From Cephalotus follicularis (taxonomy: Eukaryota > Streptophyta > Magnoliopsida > Oxalidales > Cephalotaceae): a stretch of DNA of 64,000 bases. Positions 22,533 to 32,734 of this stretch are shown here, piece after piece (position 1 is the first letter of the stretch; each line of letters opens with the position of its first letter). The position numbers and the translations under genes are program-made. The notes under the pieces are model-generated. The model saw only the letters and a list, made by a program, of their open reading frames with translations, was not told where the DNA came from and ran no database searches. The DNA lies in assembly GCA_001972305.1 (NCBI GenBank), contig BDDD01001475.1:154751-218750 (forward strand), written 5' to 3'.

Positions 22533-23430
22533 ATGGAGCTCAGAGGAGAAGCGGAGCCTGAGCGTCCACAGCCCATGGAGAAGGTCATACAAGTGCCTTT
22601 GGAGGAAAGCGATATAGAGAAAGTATTTCAGGTTGGCTCCCAACTTGGAGAGGTGGAGAAAGAGGAACTAATAACGTTCCTCAAAAATAGCAGAGACGTA
22701 TTCACCTGGTCAACAAAGGAGGTCCATGGGATCAGTCCAAAGGTAATGGTGCATAGGCTAAGTGTGGATCCAATGAGGCCTCCGACCAGGAAAAAGAAGA
22801 GAAATTTCACCCCCGAGAGGCAACAAGTGATAGCATATGAAGTTAATAAGCTATTGCAAGCGGGATTTATAAGGGAAGTGCAATACTCTAATTGGTTTGC
22901 GAACCCGGTCCTAGTTAAAAAGGCCAACGGCAAGTAAAGGATATGCATAGACTTCACAAACCTCAATAAAGCTTGTCCAAAAGACCACTTCCCCCTCCTA
23001 AAGATTGATCAATTAGTGGATGCAACCTCCGGTTATAGAATGTTGAGCTTATTGGATGCTTACTCTAGCTACAACCAAATCCCTATGTATGGACCAGATG
23101 AGAACAAGACAGCCTTCATCACTGATAAGGGTATGTATTGCTACAAAGTTATGCCCTTCGAATTAAAGAATGCTGGAGCGACCTACCAACGATTGGTCAA
23201 CAAAATTTTTGAACCTCAAATCGAGAGGAATATGGAGGTTTATATTGACGATATGCTTGTCAAGTCACCAACGTGGAGTCATCATATTAAAGACTTGGAA
23301 GAGACCTCTGAGGTATTGAGAAGATACAAGATGCGCCTCAACCCTTCCAAGTGTACTTTTTGGGTCACTTCTGGTAAGTTTCTTGGATTCATCGTCTCCA
23401 GCAGGGGAATAGTGGCCAACCCATAGAAGA
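22533..23430 (+). pseudogene. pol: Tat-1 reverse transcriptase
   Basis: Blocks in order: ESDIEKVFQVGSQLGEVEKE, then HRLSVDPMRPPTRKKKRNF, AGFIREVQYSNWFANPVLVK, a stop (TAA, about 22935) replacing the residue after KANGK, RICIDFTNLNKACPKDHFPL, YRMLSLLDAYSSYNQIPMY, TDKGMYCYKVMPFELKNAGA and the catalytic box VYIDDMLVKS at about 23240. NPSKCTFWVTSGKFLGFIVS closes the domain. The active-site DD pair is intact. Confidence 0.93.
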
Positions 23431-23559
23431 TCCCGGTGATCTAGAGCATAATCTATTAGGGATGTGCAGAGACTGAATGGAAAAATTGTAGTCGTGAGAA
23501 AATTTGTTTCCAAGTCAGCAGAGAAGTGTCTTCCCTTCTTCAAGGTGTTAAGGGACCCC

Positions 23560-24465
23560 AAGTGGTTTCTCTAGTCTGAATAATGTCAAGCAACCTTTGA
23601 GAAATTGAAGGAATACTTGGCTTCCCCTCCTCTAATATCAAAACCAAAATACGAGGAAGACTTATATTTGTACATTGTTACAACACAAGGCGCAATGAGT
23701 GCAGTGCTAGTCAGAGAAGAGGACAAAGTTCAAAGGCTGGTGTATTATGTGAGCAAGGCCTTGAATGGTGTCGAGGGTAGATATCTAGAGGTAGAGAAGT
23801 ATGCCAATGCTCTGATCATTGCGGCAAGAAAGCTCAGGATGTATTTCCAAGCCCATACTATCAAAGTTTTAACTAACAAGCCACTTAGACAAGTACTAGC
23901 GAAACGAGACATGTCAGGAAGGTTGGTCAAGTGGTCTGTCGAATTGGGTGAATGCGACATGAAGTTTGAAGCCAGACCAGCAATAAAATTACAAGCCTTG
24001 GCTGACTTTGTGGGAGATAATACACCACGGAGTGTATGGAAGAGGACTCCTCTGAAAATGAAAAGGGGTTATGGAAGCTATTAGTTGATGGGTCATCATG
24101 TATATCCATAAGTGGAGCAAGATTGGTGCTGACTAGTCCAGATGGGTGGACCTTAGAGTATGCTCTGAGATTTGGGTTCAAAGCAAGAAACAATGAAATG
24201 GAATGGGAAGCTCTGATTACTGGATTGACAATAGTGAAGCACTTAGAGGTTCAAAAACTTGAAGCCTCTAGTGATTCTTAGCTGGTGGTTGGTCTTGTAA
24301 GTGGAGAGTATGAAGCCAGAGAAGAGTCTATGGCTAAATACTTAGCCCATGTTCAGAGTTTGAAATCGGCTTTCCAAGTATTCTGAGTTTTGAAAGTTCC
24401 CAGAGCAGAGAATGTCATAGCAGACCAGTTGTCCAAATTAGCTACTGCGGGTGAATTAGAAAAAA
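23560..24465 (+). pseudogene. pol: Tat-1 dual RNase H (RT-linked plus second, aRNH-type)
   Basis: The first RNase H reads EDLYLYIVTTQGAMSAVLVR, then RLVYYVSKALNGVEGRYLEV and TDKPLRQVL-like sequence ending ADFVGD near 24020. A second RNase H starts with KGLWKLLVDGSSCISISGAR, then [20 protein letters not shown] and a degenerate D-S segment before ENVIADQLSKLATAG. Having a second, archaeal-type RNase H between the RT unit and integrase is a known hallmark of Tat-lineage gypsy elements. The frame shifts near 24080 and stops occur at 24280 and 24385. Bases 24174-24250 recur exactly at 32141-32217. Confidence 0.88.
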
Positions 24466-24474
24466 AATCAAGTC

Positions 24475-25789
24475 ATGCTTGTAGACTATCTAGATAGGCC
24501 TACCATCTCAGAGGTGGATGTGATGGACATCGATGTTCAACAAGTGCCAAATTGGATGACTCCATTTATTAGTTGGCTAAGGGATGGAATTTTGCCAGAG
24601 AACCCAGAGGAGGAGAGAAGATTGGTATGCAGATCCAACAGATACCAATTAAGTGAAGGGATCCTCTACAAAAGATCATTCTCCTTCCCTTTGTTGAGAT
24701 GTCTAGCCCCCTCAGAGGCCGACTACGCTCTAAAGGAGGTCCATGAAGGAGTATGTGGAAATCACACGGGAGGCACAACCTTGTCCAATAAATTGTTAAG
24801 GCAGAGCCATTTCTAACCGACCATGCACCAAGATACCATCGACTTTGTGAAGAAGTGTGATAAGTGTCAGAGGAATGCCAACATAAGCAGAAGACCATCA
24901 GAACCTTTGAGGTATATCACTATCCCTTGGCCCTTTTGCGCAGTGGGGAATGGACTTTGTCAGACCATTACCAGTGGTAACAGGGCAGAGAAAGTACCTC
25001 ATCATGGCAATGGACTACTTCACCAAATGGGTGGAAGCAGAGCCCATGGCCACAATAACGGAGAGCAAGATGGAGAGCTTTGTATGGAAGTCAATCATAT
25101 TCAGATTTGGAGCCCCAAGAGCAATTGTCTCTGATAATGAGAAGCAATTTGATTACGAAGCTTTTCAGAATTTTTGCAAAGAGTGAAGAATTGAGTATAA
25201 GCTTGCCTCAGTGGCCTACCCCCAAAGCAATAGCCAAGCAAAGGTCATTAATAGAGAAATCATCTTAGGGTTGAAAAAATGCCTCAAAGATAGCAAGGGA
25301 AGATGGACAAAGGAACTACCTAGTGTACTATGGGCTTATAAAACTACTCTCCGGACGACAACTGGTGAGTCCCTATTTAGCCTTTGTTTCGGATCGAAAA
25401 CTATGTTACCAGTGGAGATTGGGGTGCACTCTCCCAGAGTGGTGCACTTCAATGAAGTTAATAACAAAGAAGCTTTGAGGAATCTCCTCGACTTAGTGGA
25501 AGAGCTTAGAGATAAAGTAGCAATCAGAGTAGCAGCCTACCAACAGAGGGTGAGTCACTATTACAATGAAATGGTAAATCCCCGACCACTAAGGGAGGGA
25601 GATTTAGTCTTTAGAAACGCAGCCATAGCTGATCTCACTGGAACTAAAGGAAAATTAGCTCCTAATTGGGAGAGACCCTACAAGGTGAAGAAAGTGCTCC
25701 GACCTGGAACATTCAAACTTGAAATTCTTGGGGGCAGGGAGATTCCTAGAGTTTGGAATGTCTATCATCTAATGAAGTATTACCAATAA
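24475..25789 (+). pseudogene. pol: Tat-1 integrase
   Basis: N-terminal zinc-binding region: HEGVCGNHTGGTTLSNKLLR and CDKCQRNANISRRPSEPLRY. Core: FTKWVEAEPMATITESKMES, then AIVSDNEKQFDYEAFQNFCK (Asp) and VAYPQSNSQAKVINREI (Glu). C-terminus: VFRNAAIADLTGTKGKLAPN, then VLRPGTFKLEILGGREIPRV, ending NVYHLMKYYQ at 25789. Stops sit near 24816 and 25187 and a frameshift near 24945. It matches Tat-2 integrase (57797-58960) closely. No chromodomain is present, as expected outside chromoviruses. Confidence 0.92.
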
Positions 25790-26963
25790 AGATTGTAAAA
25801 ATGTACAAATGTTCAAGAACATCAATGAAGAGAAGTTGTTCTTCTAAAAAGATCAGTTCCAAGATAGTAGTTCCAAGTTTGCAAGGGACAGGAGGTCCAA
25901 TGTTCACGTCCTTAAACCTCTGAACAGCCTCTAACAAGTTCACTCAACAAAAGCTTTAATACAAGCTTATCAGACCACGCTCCTAAGGGAGTAGTCAGAA
26001 AAGACTCCCAATGGAGTGATCAGAGCATGCCTTAATACAAGACCAGAGCTCTCCTAGTCTCATGCAGACCAAGCACCTAAGTAGACTAAAGTCTCGAACA
26101 GACTAAAGTCCCCAATCCGAGAAGACTCCCGTCATATGAGCACTTAAGACTCCCGTCAGAGGAGCATCTAAAGCTTTAATACAAGCTCATTAAAGAAGGA
26201 TCCCACGACAGTAGTCAAACAAGGTTGTTCAAGGAACATCCTTCAACACTTCGACAAATAAAAGACTCCTAAGGCAGCATTTAAACAAAAAAGACACCTA
26301 AGGGACCAATCGTAAAAGACCCCTAAGAGGGAAATCAGAAAAGACTTCTAAGGAAGCAATAAATAAAGACTCCCAATGGAGCAAATGCTGGTCGGCAAAC
26401 CCATAAGAACTTGTCCGACCAGACTAATATCGTATCTTGAGAGGCGAACACATAAAAACTCGCAACGATCAAGGTTGTTGAACTGAGCACTTTGATACAA
26501 GTGTCCCAAAGGGGACTAGAAAGCTCAGACAACCTGGTCTGAAAAATATCAGACCAGACGAGATCCTGGTCTGCAAATCCATAAGAACTTGTCAGACCAG
26601 ACCTAAAACTTAGTCTGTGAACACTTAAGAACATGTAAAGACCAAGTCTCTTTGCCTAAGCACTTTGATACAAAGTGTCCTATGTGGGATGTAAAACTGA
26701 GGCAACATAGTCTGAAAAATATCAAACCATTATGAAAGAAGTCTACAAATAAGATAGACTAAGTAAAATTTCCAAAAGGAAATATAAAGCTCGGATGAAG
26801 CAAAAAATTAAGTTTTATTACTTAAATAAAAATTCTTAAGGGAATGACAAAGCTCAAAAGAGACAGAAGTCAAATTTTATTTATCAAAGAAGAAATTATA
26901 TTACAAAAGCTTACAAGGCAAAAAGAAAAAATTCTAGCCTAAGCATCATCCCCTAAAGGGATA
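25790..26963. repeat. Tat-1 spacer between pol and antisense gene, AGACTCC repeats
   Basis: No gene. Degenerate units like AAAAGACTCCTAAGGGAG recur between 26000 and 26385 (for example 26004, 26125, 26149, 26262, 26290, 26317, 26339 and 26367). CAGACCAG and CTGGTCTG words follow (26400-26600). The Tat-2 spacer at 56760-57790 has the same repeats on the opposite strand, so the repeats belong to the family. This segment would hold the 3' ends of both convergent transcripts. Confidence 0.75.
26534..26557. other. Perfect 9-bp hairpin in Tat-1 spacer
   Basis: CTGGTCTGA and TCAGACCAG pair perfectly around the 6-base loop AAAATA. A degraded copy lies near 26708-26730 (GTCTGAAAAATATCAAACCA). It might act in transcript end formation, but no T- or A-tract signal is diagnostic in plants. 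Confidence 0.55.
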
Positions 26964-27662
26964 TTATATATAAGAGGAGAAGTACACTTGAGAGTCATTG
27001 GATTGAGGAGGCAAAGCAGGATCCACAGCAGGACCAGTGTAAGGGACAATCGCTCGGGCGAGACGTTCTCCTTCCTCTAAGGCAAGGAGAGCTTTCTCTT
27101 GCTCTGCATCAATCCCCTCGGGAAAAAATTCGAACTCAGCCACTGACTGACCACAAACAATAGAATCAAGAAGAGCCTTCGGATGACAAGCAACCAAGTT
27201 ACGGTAGGTGTAGAAGCCCCTGCGATAGAGTATCGCAGACTCCTTAAGGACTTCCTCTTAAAATTCTTGAGAATCCCTAAAGTCATCCACGGCCTTAGTC
27301 AGAGCACCTTGGAACTCTGTTGAAGCTTTATACTCCACAAGGGCCTTGTCAACTACCGCCTGTGTCCGAGAAGCCTCCGTCTCCTGGATCCCAGAGAGCT
27401 TCTCTTCCATAGCCTTCAACCGATCCTAAAGCTTTATATTATAGTGAATGGCAAGATCCTTCTCCCTCGTCTCCTTGGCTAGAGCTTCTAGAGCCTGCCT
27501 CTTCTCCTCAATCACAGAATCTTGGGCCCCGGGAACATCCTCCAGCTGGGTACGGGCTGCATCAGTCAACTTCTTGAGCTCTATAACCTCATCGCGAAGC
27601 TGGTCGATGAGCTCATGGTCATCTTTGTAGCTCTCTATCATTAGATAGGCATCGTTCAGAGC

Positions 27663-27736
27663 CTGGCACGGAAAGATCAAAGTCAGAGGAAGAGCAAAGA
27701 GCAAACTTAATAAGAAAAAAAGAGAGAGCTACATAC
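27663..27736 (-). other. Spliceosomal intron 2 in Tat-1 antisense gene
   Basis: The minus-strand donor is AGG|GTATGT and the acceptor is TGCCAG|GCTCTG; length 74 bp. Removing it joins SNIR to ALNDAY in phase 0. Tat-2 has an intron at the same codon boundary (NLR|ALNN, 55881-55951). The intron contains stops in the coding frame. Confidence 0.75.
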
Positions 27737-28236
27737 CCTAATGTTGCTTTGAAGATAGTGGTTGAAGAGTTGGTTAATTTCCCAATCCTTCCTCGCATTC
27801 ACCTCAGCAGGAAGAAGGAACAACCGGTCAAGCTCAAACAGCACCCCTAGAGTGTTCAAGTCAACACCCAAGCTAGCCAGCACTCCAAGCTCCTCCTCAA
27901 TCTGGCCGGCGTCCACGAGAACATCAAGGTGGACAGAGCCCCAAGGACCTACCTCGGGAGCATCCTCCCGAGAAGAGTCTTCCCCACTCTTCTTCTGCTT
28001 TTTGGATGGAAGAGTTGATTGGTCCTTGGAAATTCGCTTGCCACGGGCAGACCTTGCCCTGGCAGCCTCAGCCTCATCAGTAGCAGCAGCAACAGCGGCA
28101 GCCTCCTTCGTTGCTATCTTCTCTTTCACTATAGCGACTTTCTTCAAAGCTATATGCCTCTCCTCCTCAGCAGTAACCTTTGTTTTCTCTCTGGCAGCTT
28201 TCAAGACAATAGTTATAGATCACCGAGAAGCCATTG

Positions 28237-28340
28237 CTGTAGAGAACCATAAGAATATAGTCAAAAGTATGACAAAAAAATAATGATTAAACTAAAAATT
28301 GAAGGCATTAGATGCAGAAGATGTGAGGAAGGCTTAATAC
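28237..28340 (-). other. Probable intron 1 in Tat-1 antisense gene
   Basis: The donor is AAAGCT|GTATTA and the acceptor is CTCTACAG|CAATGGCTTCTC; length 104 bp. The 3' junction CAG|CAATGGCTTCTC is shared with Tat-2 (55363/55364). The donor context is weaker than for intron 2, and ATG within CAATGG could alternatively be a start codon. Confidence 0.5.
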
Positions 28341-28461
28341 AGCTTTCCCTCTCGTTAACGGGTGAGGTCATGGGTTCTTCTCTGCTATTTTGAACCCCCT
28401 CTCTCTCTATCCCCATTGGGATCTCCTCTTCCTCATCCAAGGCATATTGCCGACCAGGGGA

Positions 28462-28466
28462 CATGT
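28462..28466. repeat. Left target-site duplication of Tekay-B
   Basis: CATGT next to the LTR start at 28467. The right copy is CATGC (44970-44974). They differ by one C/T change, and joining the flanks restores a continuous antisense reading frame. Confidence 0.8.
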
Positions 28467-29441
28467 TGTCACACCCCGTTCCCATTAACGACATACAAGT
28501 CAAGGCAATCAACATAAATCCAGCTTATTTAAAATACGATAAATTTAAAACTTTAAATCCATTAACATCTTGCGGAAGCATTTAAATATAAGCTGAATGT
28601 AAACCAAACCATACGTCCTATACCACATGATTCCAATATTTAATATAGTTATACCATTGTCAACTACCCTCTAATGGAGCGTGATCAAAGTCGATTAACA
28701 TCATTAATACAGTAATCCAAAATAAAACATGTTTTAATACATTGTTTAACATTTATTCAAGTAGATAAACTCCATCTCTCCTCTGATCCGGCCGCACATG
28801 GTCGAAATCCAAGTCACTGCATCAATCTGTAATAGTTGGGGGTTAGCCTTTGTCCTCACTCGGCTAAATCATAAGTGTAATTCAGGGTCAATGATAATGA
28901 ATGTCATGTAATGAATGCATCCATGATGCAATACATAGTATATCACAATACATACATACATATATATATATATAAATCAAACTCATGATGCTCGCACTCT
29001 GTGTTCAGCAATCATGGTAACCCGTGTTACTTGCACGATGTGTCTAGTAACATTGTATTTGGGCGTTCCTAGCCATCTCCTGGCCCCTAGGAAACATCCC
29101 GCCACCAGCCATCGGCGATACTCCGTCACCCCAGCCAGTACGGCATCAATCACAATCAATCAATCTAATCTAATCTAATCGTTTCCAAGTAATTTATAAA
29201 ATACTAGAAATAATACATTTATTTTAAAACGTATTGCATATTTGAAACCGTGTTTTGATCCGTCGAAAACATACATTTATCAAAATATACATTTTCATAT
29301 CAAATAATGATTTGTATAAAATCGTGTACATATTTCTAAAATGAATAAAACACTTTAGAATCATTCACATTTCAATCATCAATTCATTTCATATCAAAAT
29401 GCGATGCAAACATATGCTGAAAATACAAGTCAGTCCCTCAA

Positions 29442-29600
29442 CAGTTGGCTGCCCCTTCATGACAGTCGGCTGTTTCCTTTAAACAGTCGGCTGTCCTGTA
29501 TTTGGTAGTCAGCTGCCTCCATTAATAGTCAGTTGTCTCATTTTTGACAGTCGACTGGCCCTTCAACAGTCGGCTGTCTCCTCAAGACAGTCAGTTGTTT
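29442..29600. repeat. CAGTCGGCTG array A, Tekay-B 3' LTR
   Basis: Cores begin at 29442, 29463, 29484, 29506, 29526, 29548, 29567 and 29588. The steps are 21, 21, 22, 20, 22, 19 and 21 bp. Variants are CAGTTGGCTG, TAGTCAGCTG, TAGTCAGTTG and CAGTCGACTG. The corresponding cluster in the 5' LTR (43680-43860) has one extra unit. Confidence 0.92.
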
Positions 29601-29679
29601 AGTGAACATTACGCCTTTTTTCACATCGCCACTCACCCCAACATTGCCATCTCAGCAAATCCGGGTGAAGTGACACATG

Positions 29680-29912
29680 GACAATCGACTGTCATCCTAA
29701 ACAGTCGGTTGTGCCATCAATTAGTCGGCTACCTTCTCTAGGAAATCGGCTAATCATACAGCAGGAGAAAACCTCCATTAAAATGCATGAACAGTCGACT
29801 GGCTCCTTAGCACATTCGGCTGTTTCCCTCGAGAAATCGGATGTTCGCACTGAACAGTCGACTGGTAGCCTTAAACAGTCGGATGTCCTCTTTGGACAGT
29901 CGGCTGGTCCTA
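29680..29912. repeat. CAGTCGACTG array B, Tekay-B 3' LTR
   Basis: About ten core units from 29683 to 29912, several exactly CAGTCGACTG, with about 21-bp spacing between neighbours and one longer gap around 29750-29790. The counterpart in the 5' LTR is 43938-44168. Confidence 0.85.
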
Positions 29913-30429
29913 CGCACGGTGCACAAAAACAGTAGAAAATACATGCAATCATCAATCCAAATCCAAACACAACAGAGCGTTTATCATCAATAACACATTT
30001 CATGCTCATATCACAGTCCATTGCATGCATTTCATTAATGAACGTCCATTATAACAGAACTTAAATCACATTTATAAAATTTCCCCTACCTTTGAATTCC
30101 AAGTTAGGAATTTCAATCCACCTCTTTAAGTCCCGGATCCAAGGCTTTCAAAGCTCCCAGGTCCGTCCAACGACTCCAACAGGTCCGGCTCTCCCACTGG
30201 TTCGAGTCTCCAAGCTTCCGGTTCAAGTGTGGAGCATTCGGGCTCAACCTCTCTCTCTATTTTCTTCTCCTTTCTTCCTCACAACTCTCTATCTCTTTGA
30301 ATTGCTTATGGGAAGAGGAGAGAAAATGTGTTTCTCCCTCTTCTCTTTCTTTCTTTGTCGACACAAACCCCAAAAATTACTTTCCCCCTGTCATGCCAGG
30401 TCTGGCAGCACGTTATACTGTCTGACCCG

Positions 30430-30558
30430 TGGTAGTCGACTGCTTTGCTTGGCAGTTGGCTACCTCTACTGACAATTTCCAGTCGACTGTTTCCTCAGCA
30501 GTCGGCTGGTACACTAAAGGGGGTCCAGCTGACTGCCTCCCAAGGACAGTCGGCTGCC
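30430..30558. repeat. CAGTCGACTG array C, Tekay-B 3' LTR
   Basis: Six core units (TAGTCGACTG, CAGTTGGCTA, CAGTCGACTG, CAGTCGGCTG, CAGCTGACTG, CAGTCGGCTG). The 5' copy at 44708-44820 lacks one unit. Confidence 0.85.
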
Positions 30559-30708
30559 CACCTAGTTCCCACACATTACACAATTTCCTCTATATTTTTA
30601 TGAAAACTTTAACATACAAGATGGGAAATTCATGATTCTCATTAATTCAAAGAGTAATTTACATCGGGAAATACATCATTACACTTAACGAAAATCCCGG
30701 GCGTGACA

Positions 30709-30719
30709 TCCACCCCTCC
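30709..30719 (-). other. Polypurine tract of Tekay-B
   Basis: GGAGGGGTGGA on the minus strand abuts the LTR start at 30708. Confidence 0.85.
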
Positions 30720-30754
30720 TTCGAGAAATTTCATCCTCGAAATTAAAATAGTAC

Positions 30755-31506
30755 TAAAACAAAAGAGGGTAACGCTCTCTAATGTCCTCCTCGCGTTCCC
30801 AAGTCGCCTCATCGGGTCGATGGAACTACCACTGAACCTTCACCATAGGAATGGTTCGGTTTCTCAATACTTGCGTCTTCCAATCCATAATCTGTACCGG
30901 TGACTCCTTGCAAGAAAGGTCATTTCGTACAGGAACTGAATCACAATTCAAGACATGTGATGGGTCTCGAATATATCTCCTCAACATAGACACATGGAAG
31001 ACATCGTGCACATTTGACAGTGCAGGAGGTAAAGCAAGCTGATAAGCCACCTCCCCAACTCTCTCTAAGATCTCGAAAGGACCAATGTAGCGCGGAGCTA
31101 ACTTTCCCTTCATCCCAAATCTCTGCACGCCCTTCCATGGTGAAACCTTTAAAAACACATGATCACCAACGTCGAAGGTCAGAGGCCTCCTCTTGACGCT
31201 ATCAACATAGCTCTTCTACCGGCTATGAGCTGCAAGTAGTTTCTCCTTGATAAACCTAACTTTCTTGGAAGTCTCCTCCACCAGATCCGACCCAAGTAAC
31301 AGTCGCTCACCAACCTCATCCCAACAAATGGGTGATCTACACTTTCTTCCATACAAAGCCTCGTATGGTGTCGTTCCAATATTGGAATGATAGTTGTTAT
31401 TATAAGAAAACTCTATCAGAGGAATGTGGTCCTCCCAAGTACCAGCAAAGTCAATAATACAAGCTCGGAGCATATCCTCCAAAGTCTGGATGGTACGCTC
31501 TGACTG
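30755..31506 (-). pseudogene. pol: Tekay-B integrase C-terminal half and chromodomain
   Basis: Reads [20 protein letters not shown] and [20 protein letters not shown] in the core. It then reads MFLKVSPWKGVQRFGMKGKL, LAPRYIGPFEILERVGEVAY (GPY/F type), NVHDVFHVSMLRRYIRDPSH and the chromodomain-like QIMDWKTQVLRNRTIPMVKV. A stop replaces the residue after VQW (about 30826); DEATWER-type sequence continues behind it to about 30755. A further stop near 31213 splits the core from the GPY/F part. The tail is the part that in chromoviruses binds histone marks and steers insertion into heterochromatin. Confidence 0.88.
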
Positions 31507-32005
31507 ACCATCGGTCTGTGGGTGAAAGGCAGTGTTAAGGTTCAGCTTCGTCCCAAAAGCTATCTGAAACCTCTTCCAAAAGTTGGAAGTAAAGATCTAA
31601 TCTCTATCACAAACTATACTCACAGGAACATCGTGCAACCCTACTATCTCCTTGATGTATAACCGAGCCAACTTGGTCGCAGAATCTGTGACGTGGGTAG
31701 GCAAAAAGTGAGCCGATTTGGTAAGCTGATCCACAATAACCCACACCGCATTGTGACGGTTTCGAGTCAGAGGAAAACCTGAAACAAAATCCATCGTCAC
31801 ATGCTCCCATTTCCACTATGGAATCGGTAAAGGCTGTAACAAACCCGCTGGCCTCTAGTGCTCAGCCTTAACTGTCTGACAAGTATAACACTTTGCGACA
31901 TAGTCAGCAATCTCTTTCTTCATGCCGGACCACCAGTAGTTCCTTCTCAGGTCTTGATACATTTTTGTGCTGCCAGGATGTAAGAACCCAAATTTCCAAT
32001 TAAGA
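31507..32005 (-). repeat. Duplicated integrase segment, left copy
   Basis: 499 bp almost identical to 32236-32734 (offset 729). By eye three differences are seen, all G here versus A in the right copy. It contains MTMDFVSGFPLTRNRHNAVW and VIVDQLTKSAHFLPTHVTDS plus the first 27 bases of the solo LTR (TGTAAGAACCCAAATTTCC...). It therefore arose after the solo LTR insertion. This copy is continuous with the rest of integrase at 31506. Confidence 0.93.
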
Positions 32006-32235
32006 TATTATTTATGTTTGCTATTGTGTAATTGGCAGATATTTCAAGGGACCCGTAGTATGACCCTACGCTCGGGGAGTACGGGGGTTCCGCTCCCCGG
32101 TGAGCGGACGGGGGGTCCCGCTGCCCGGACAGCGGGCGGGGGGTTCAAAGCAAGAAACAATGAAATGGAATGGGAAGCTCTGATTACTGGATTGACAATA
32201 GTGAAGCACTTAGAGGTCCCTTGAAATAATATCTT
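32006..32235. other. Filler between duplicated segments, with captured Tat-1 fragment
   Basis: 230 bp unrelated to integrase. It contains a GC-rich block (32065-32140, CCCGGTGAGCGGACGGGG and similar) and 77 bp (32141-32217) identical to Tat-1 RNase H 24174-24250 (encoding [16 protein letters not shown]). Its flanks form an inverted repeat: TCAAGGGACC on the left against GGTCCCTTGA on the right, and AAGATATTATTT against AAATAATATCTT. It looks like templated filler from DNA break repair. Confidence 0.85.
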
Positions 32236-32734
32236 ACCATCGGTCTGTGGGTGAAAGACAGTGTTAAGGTTCAGCTTCGTCCCAAAAGCTATCTGAAACC
32301 TCTTCCAAAAGTTGGAAGTAAAGATCTAATCTCTATCACAAACTATACTCACAGGAACATCGTGCAACCCTACTATCTCCTTGATGTATAACCGAGCCAA
32401 CTTGGTCGCAGAATCTGTGACGTGGGTAGGCAAAAAGTGAGCCGATTTGGTAAGCTGATCCACAATAACCCACACCGCATTGTGACGGTTTCGAGTCAAA
32501 GGAAAACCTAAAACAAAATCCATCGTCACATGCTCCCATTTCCACTATGGAATCGGTAAAGGCTGTAACAAACCCGCTGGCCTCTAGTGCTCAGCCTTAA
32601 CTGTCTGACAAGTATAACACTTTGCGACATAGTCAGCAATCTCTTTCTTCATGCCGGACCACCAGTAGTTCCTTCTCAGGTCTTGATACATTTTTGTGCT
32701 GCCAGGATGTAAGAACCCAAATTTCCAATTAAGA
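32236..32734 (-). repeat. Duplicated integrase segment, right copy
   Basis: Second copy of the 499-bp segment, continuous with the solo LTR and, beyond it, with RNase H. Reads [20 protein letters not shown] (zinc-binding region), [11 protein letters not shown] and then DQLTKSAHFLPTHVTDSATK and PVSIVCDRD. Relative to the left copy, the three changes seen are all G to A on the plus strand, the pattern left by deamination of methylated C on the other strand. Confidence 0.92.
32703..32707. repeat. Left target-site duplication of solo LTR
   Basis: CAGGA, repeated exactly at 33822-33826. The pol reading (HP|GSTKMYQ) continues across once the LTR and one copy are removed. Confidence 0.92.

Larger units (their letters stand above)
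26964..28466 (-). pseudogene. Tat-1 antisense gene, C-terminal half
   Basis: Lies antisense to gag-pol, downstream of integrase. The minus-strand reading starts at the Tekay-B insertion edge with MSPGRQYALDEEEEIPMGIE. After a probable intron (28237-28340) it continues MASR-stop-SITIVLKAAREK, a Lys/Ala/Glu-rich coiled segment, EVGPWGSVHLDVLVDAGQIE and LFNHYLQSNIR. After a second intron (27663-27736) it goes on ALNDAYLMIESYKDDHELID, an acidic coiled coil, and ends near 26964 with EFEFFPEGIDAEQEKALLAL. It is homologous to Tat-2 55198-56757. The N-terminal half (44970-45775) resembles the gypsy-type transposon domain (Pfam Transposase_28 type). Function unknown; antisense ORFs are known in Grande/Retand-like Tat elements. 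Confidence 0.78.
28467..30708 (-). mobile_element. 3' LTR of Tekay-B (2242 bp)
   Basis: The plus strand starts TGTCACACCCCG and ends CCCGGGCGTGACA at 30708. It aligns over its length with 37362-37845 plus 43352-44969. A short TA-rich microsatellite sits at about 28952-28974, a region missing from the 5' copy. It carries three TCGAC-type arrays. The flank at 30709 is a polypurine tract. Confidence 0.92.

Noticed and set aside
26335..26634. 99-codon minus-strand frame in the Tat-1 spacer
   Set aside because: It spans the AGACTCC repeats and hairpin and has no counterpart with the same frame in Tat-2.
30092..30472. 126-codon plus-strand frame in the Tekay-B LTR
   Set aside because: The frame is not preserved in the paired 5' LTR (43352-44969), has no domain and overlaps the TCGAC array.
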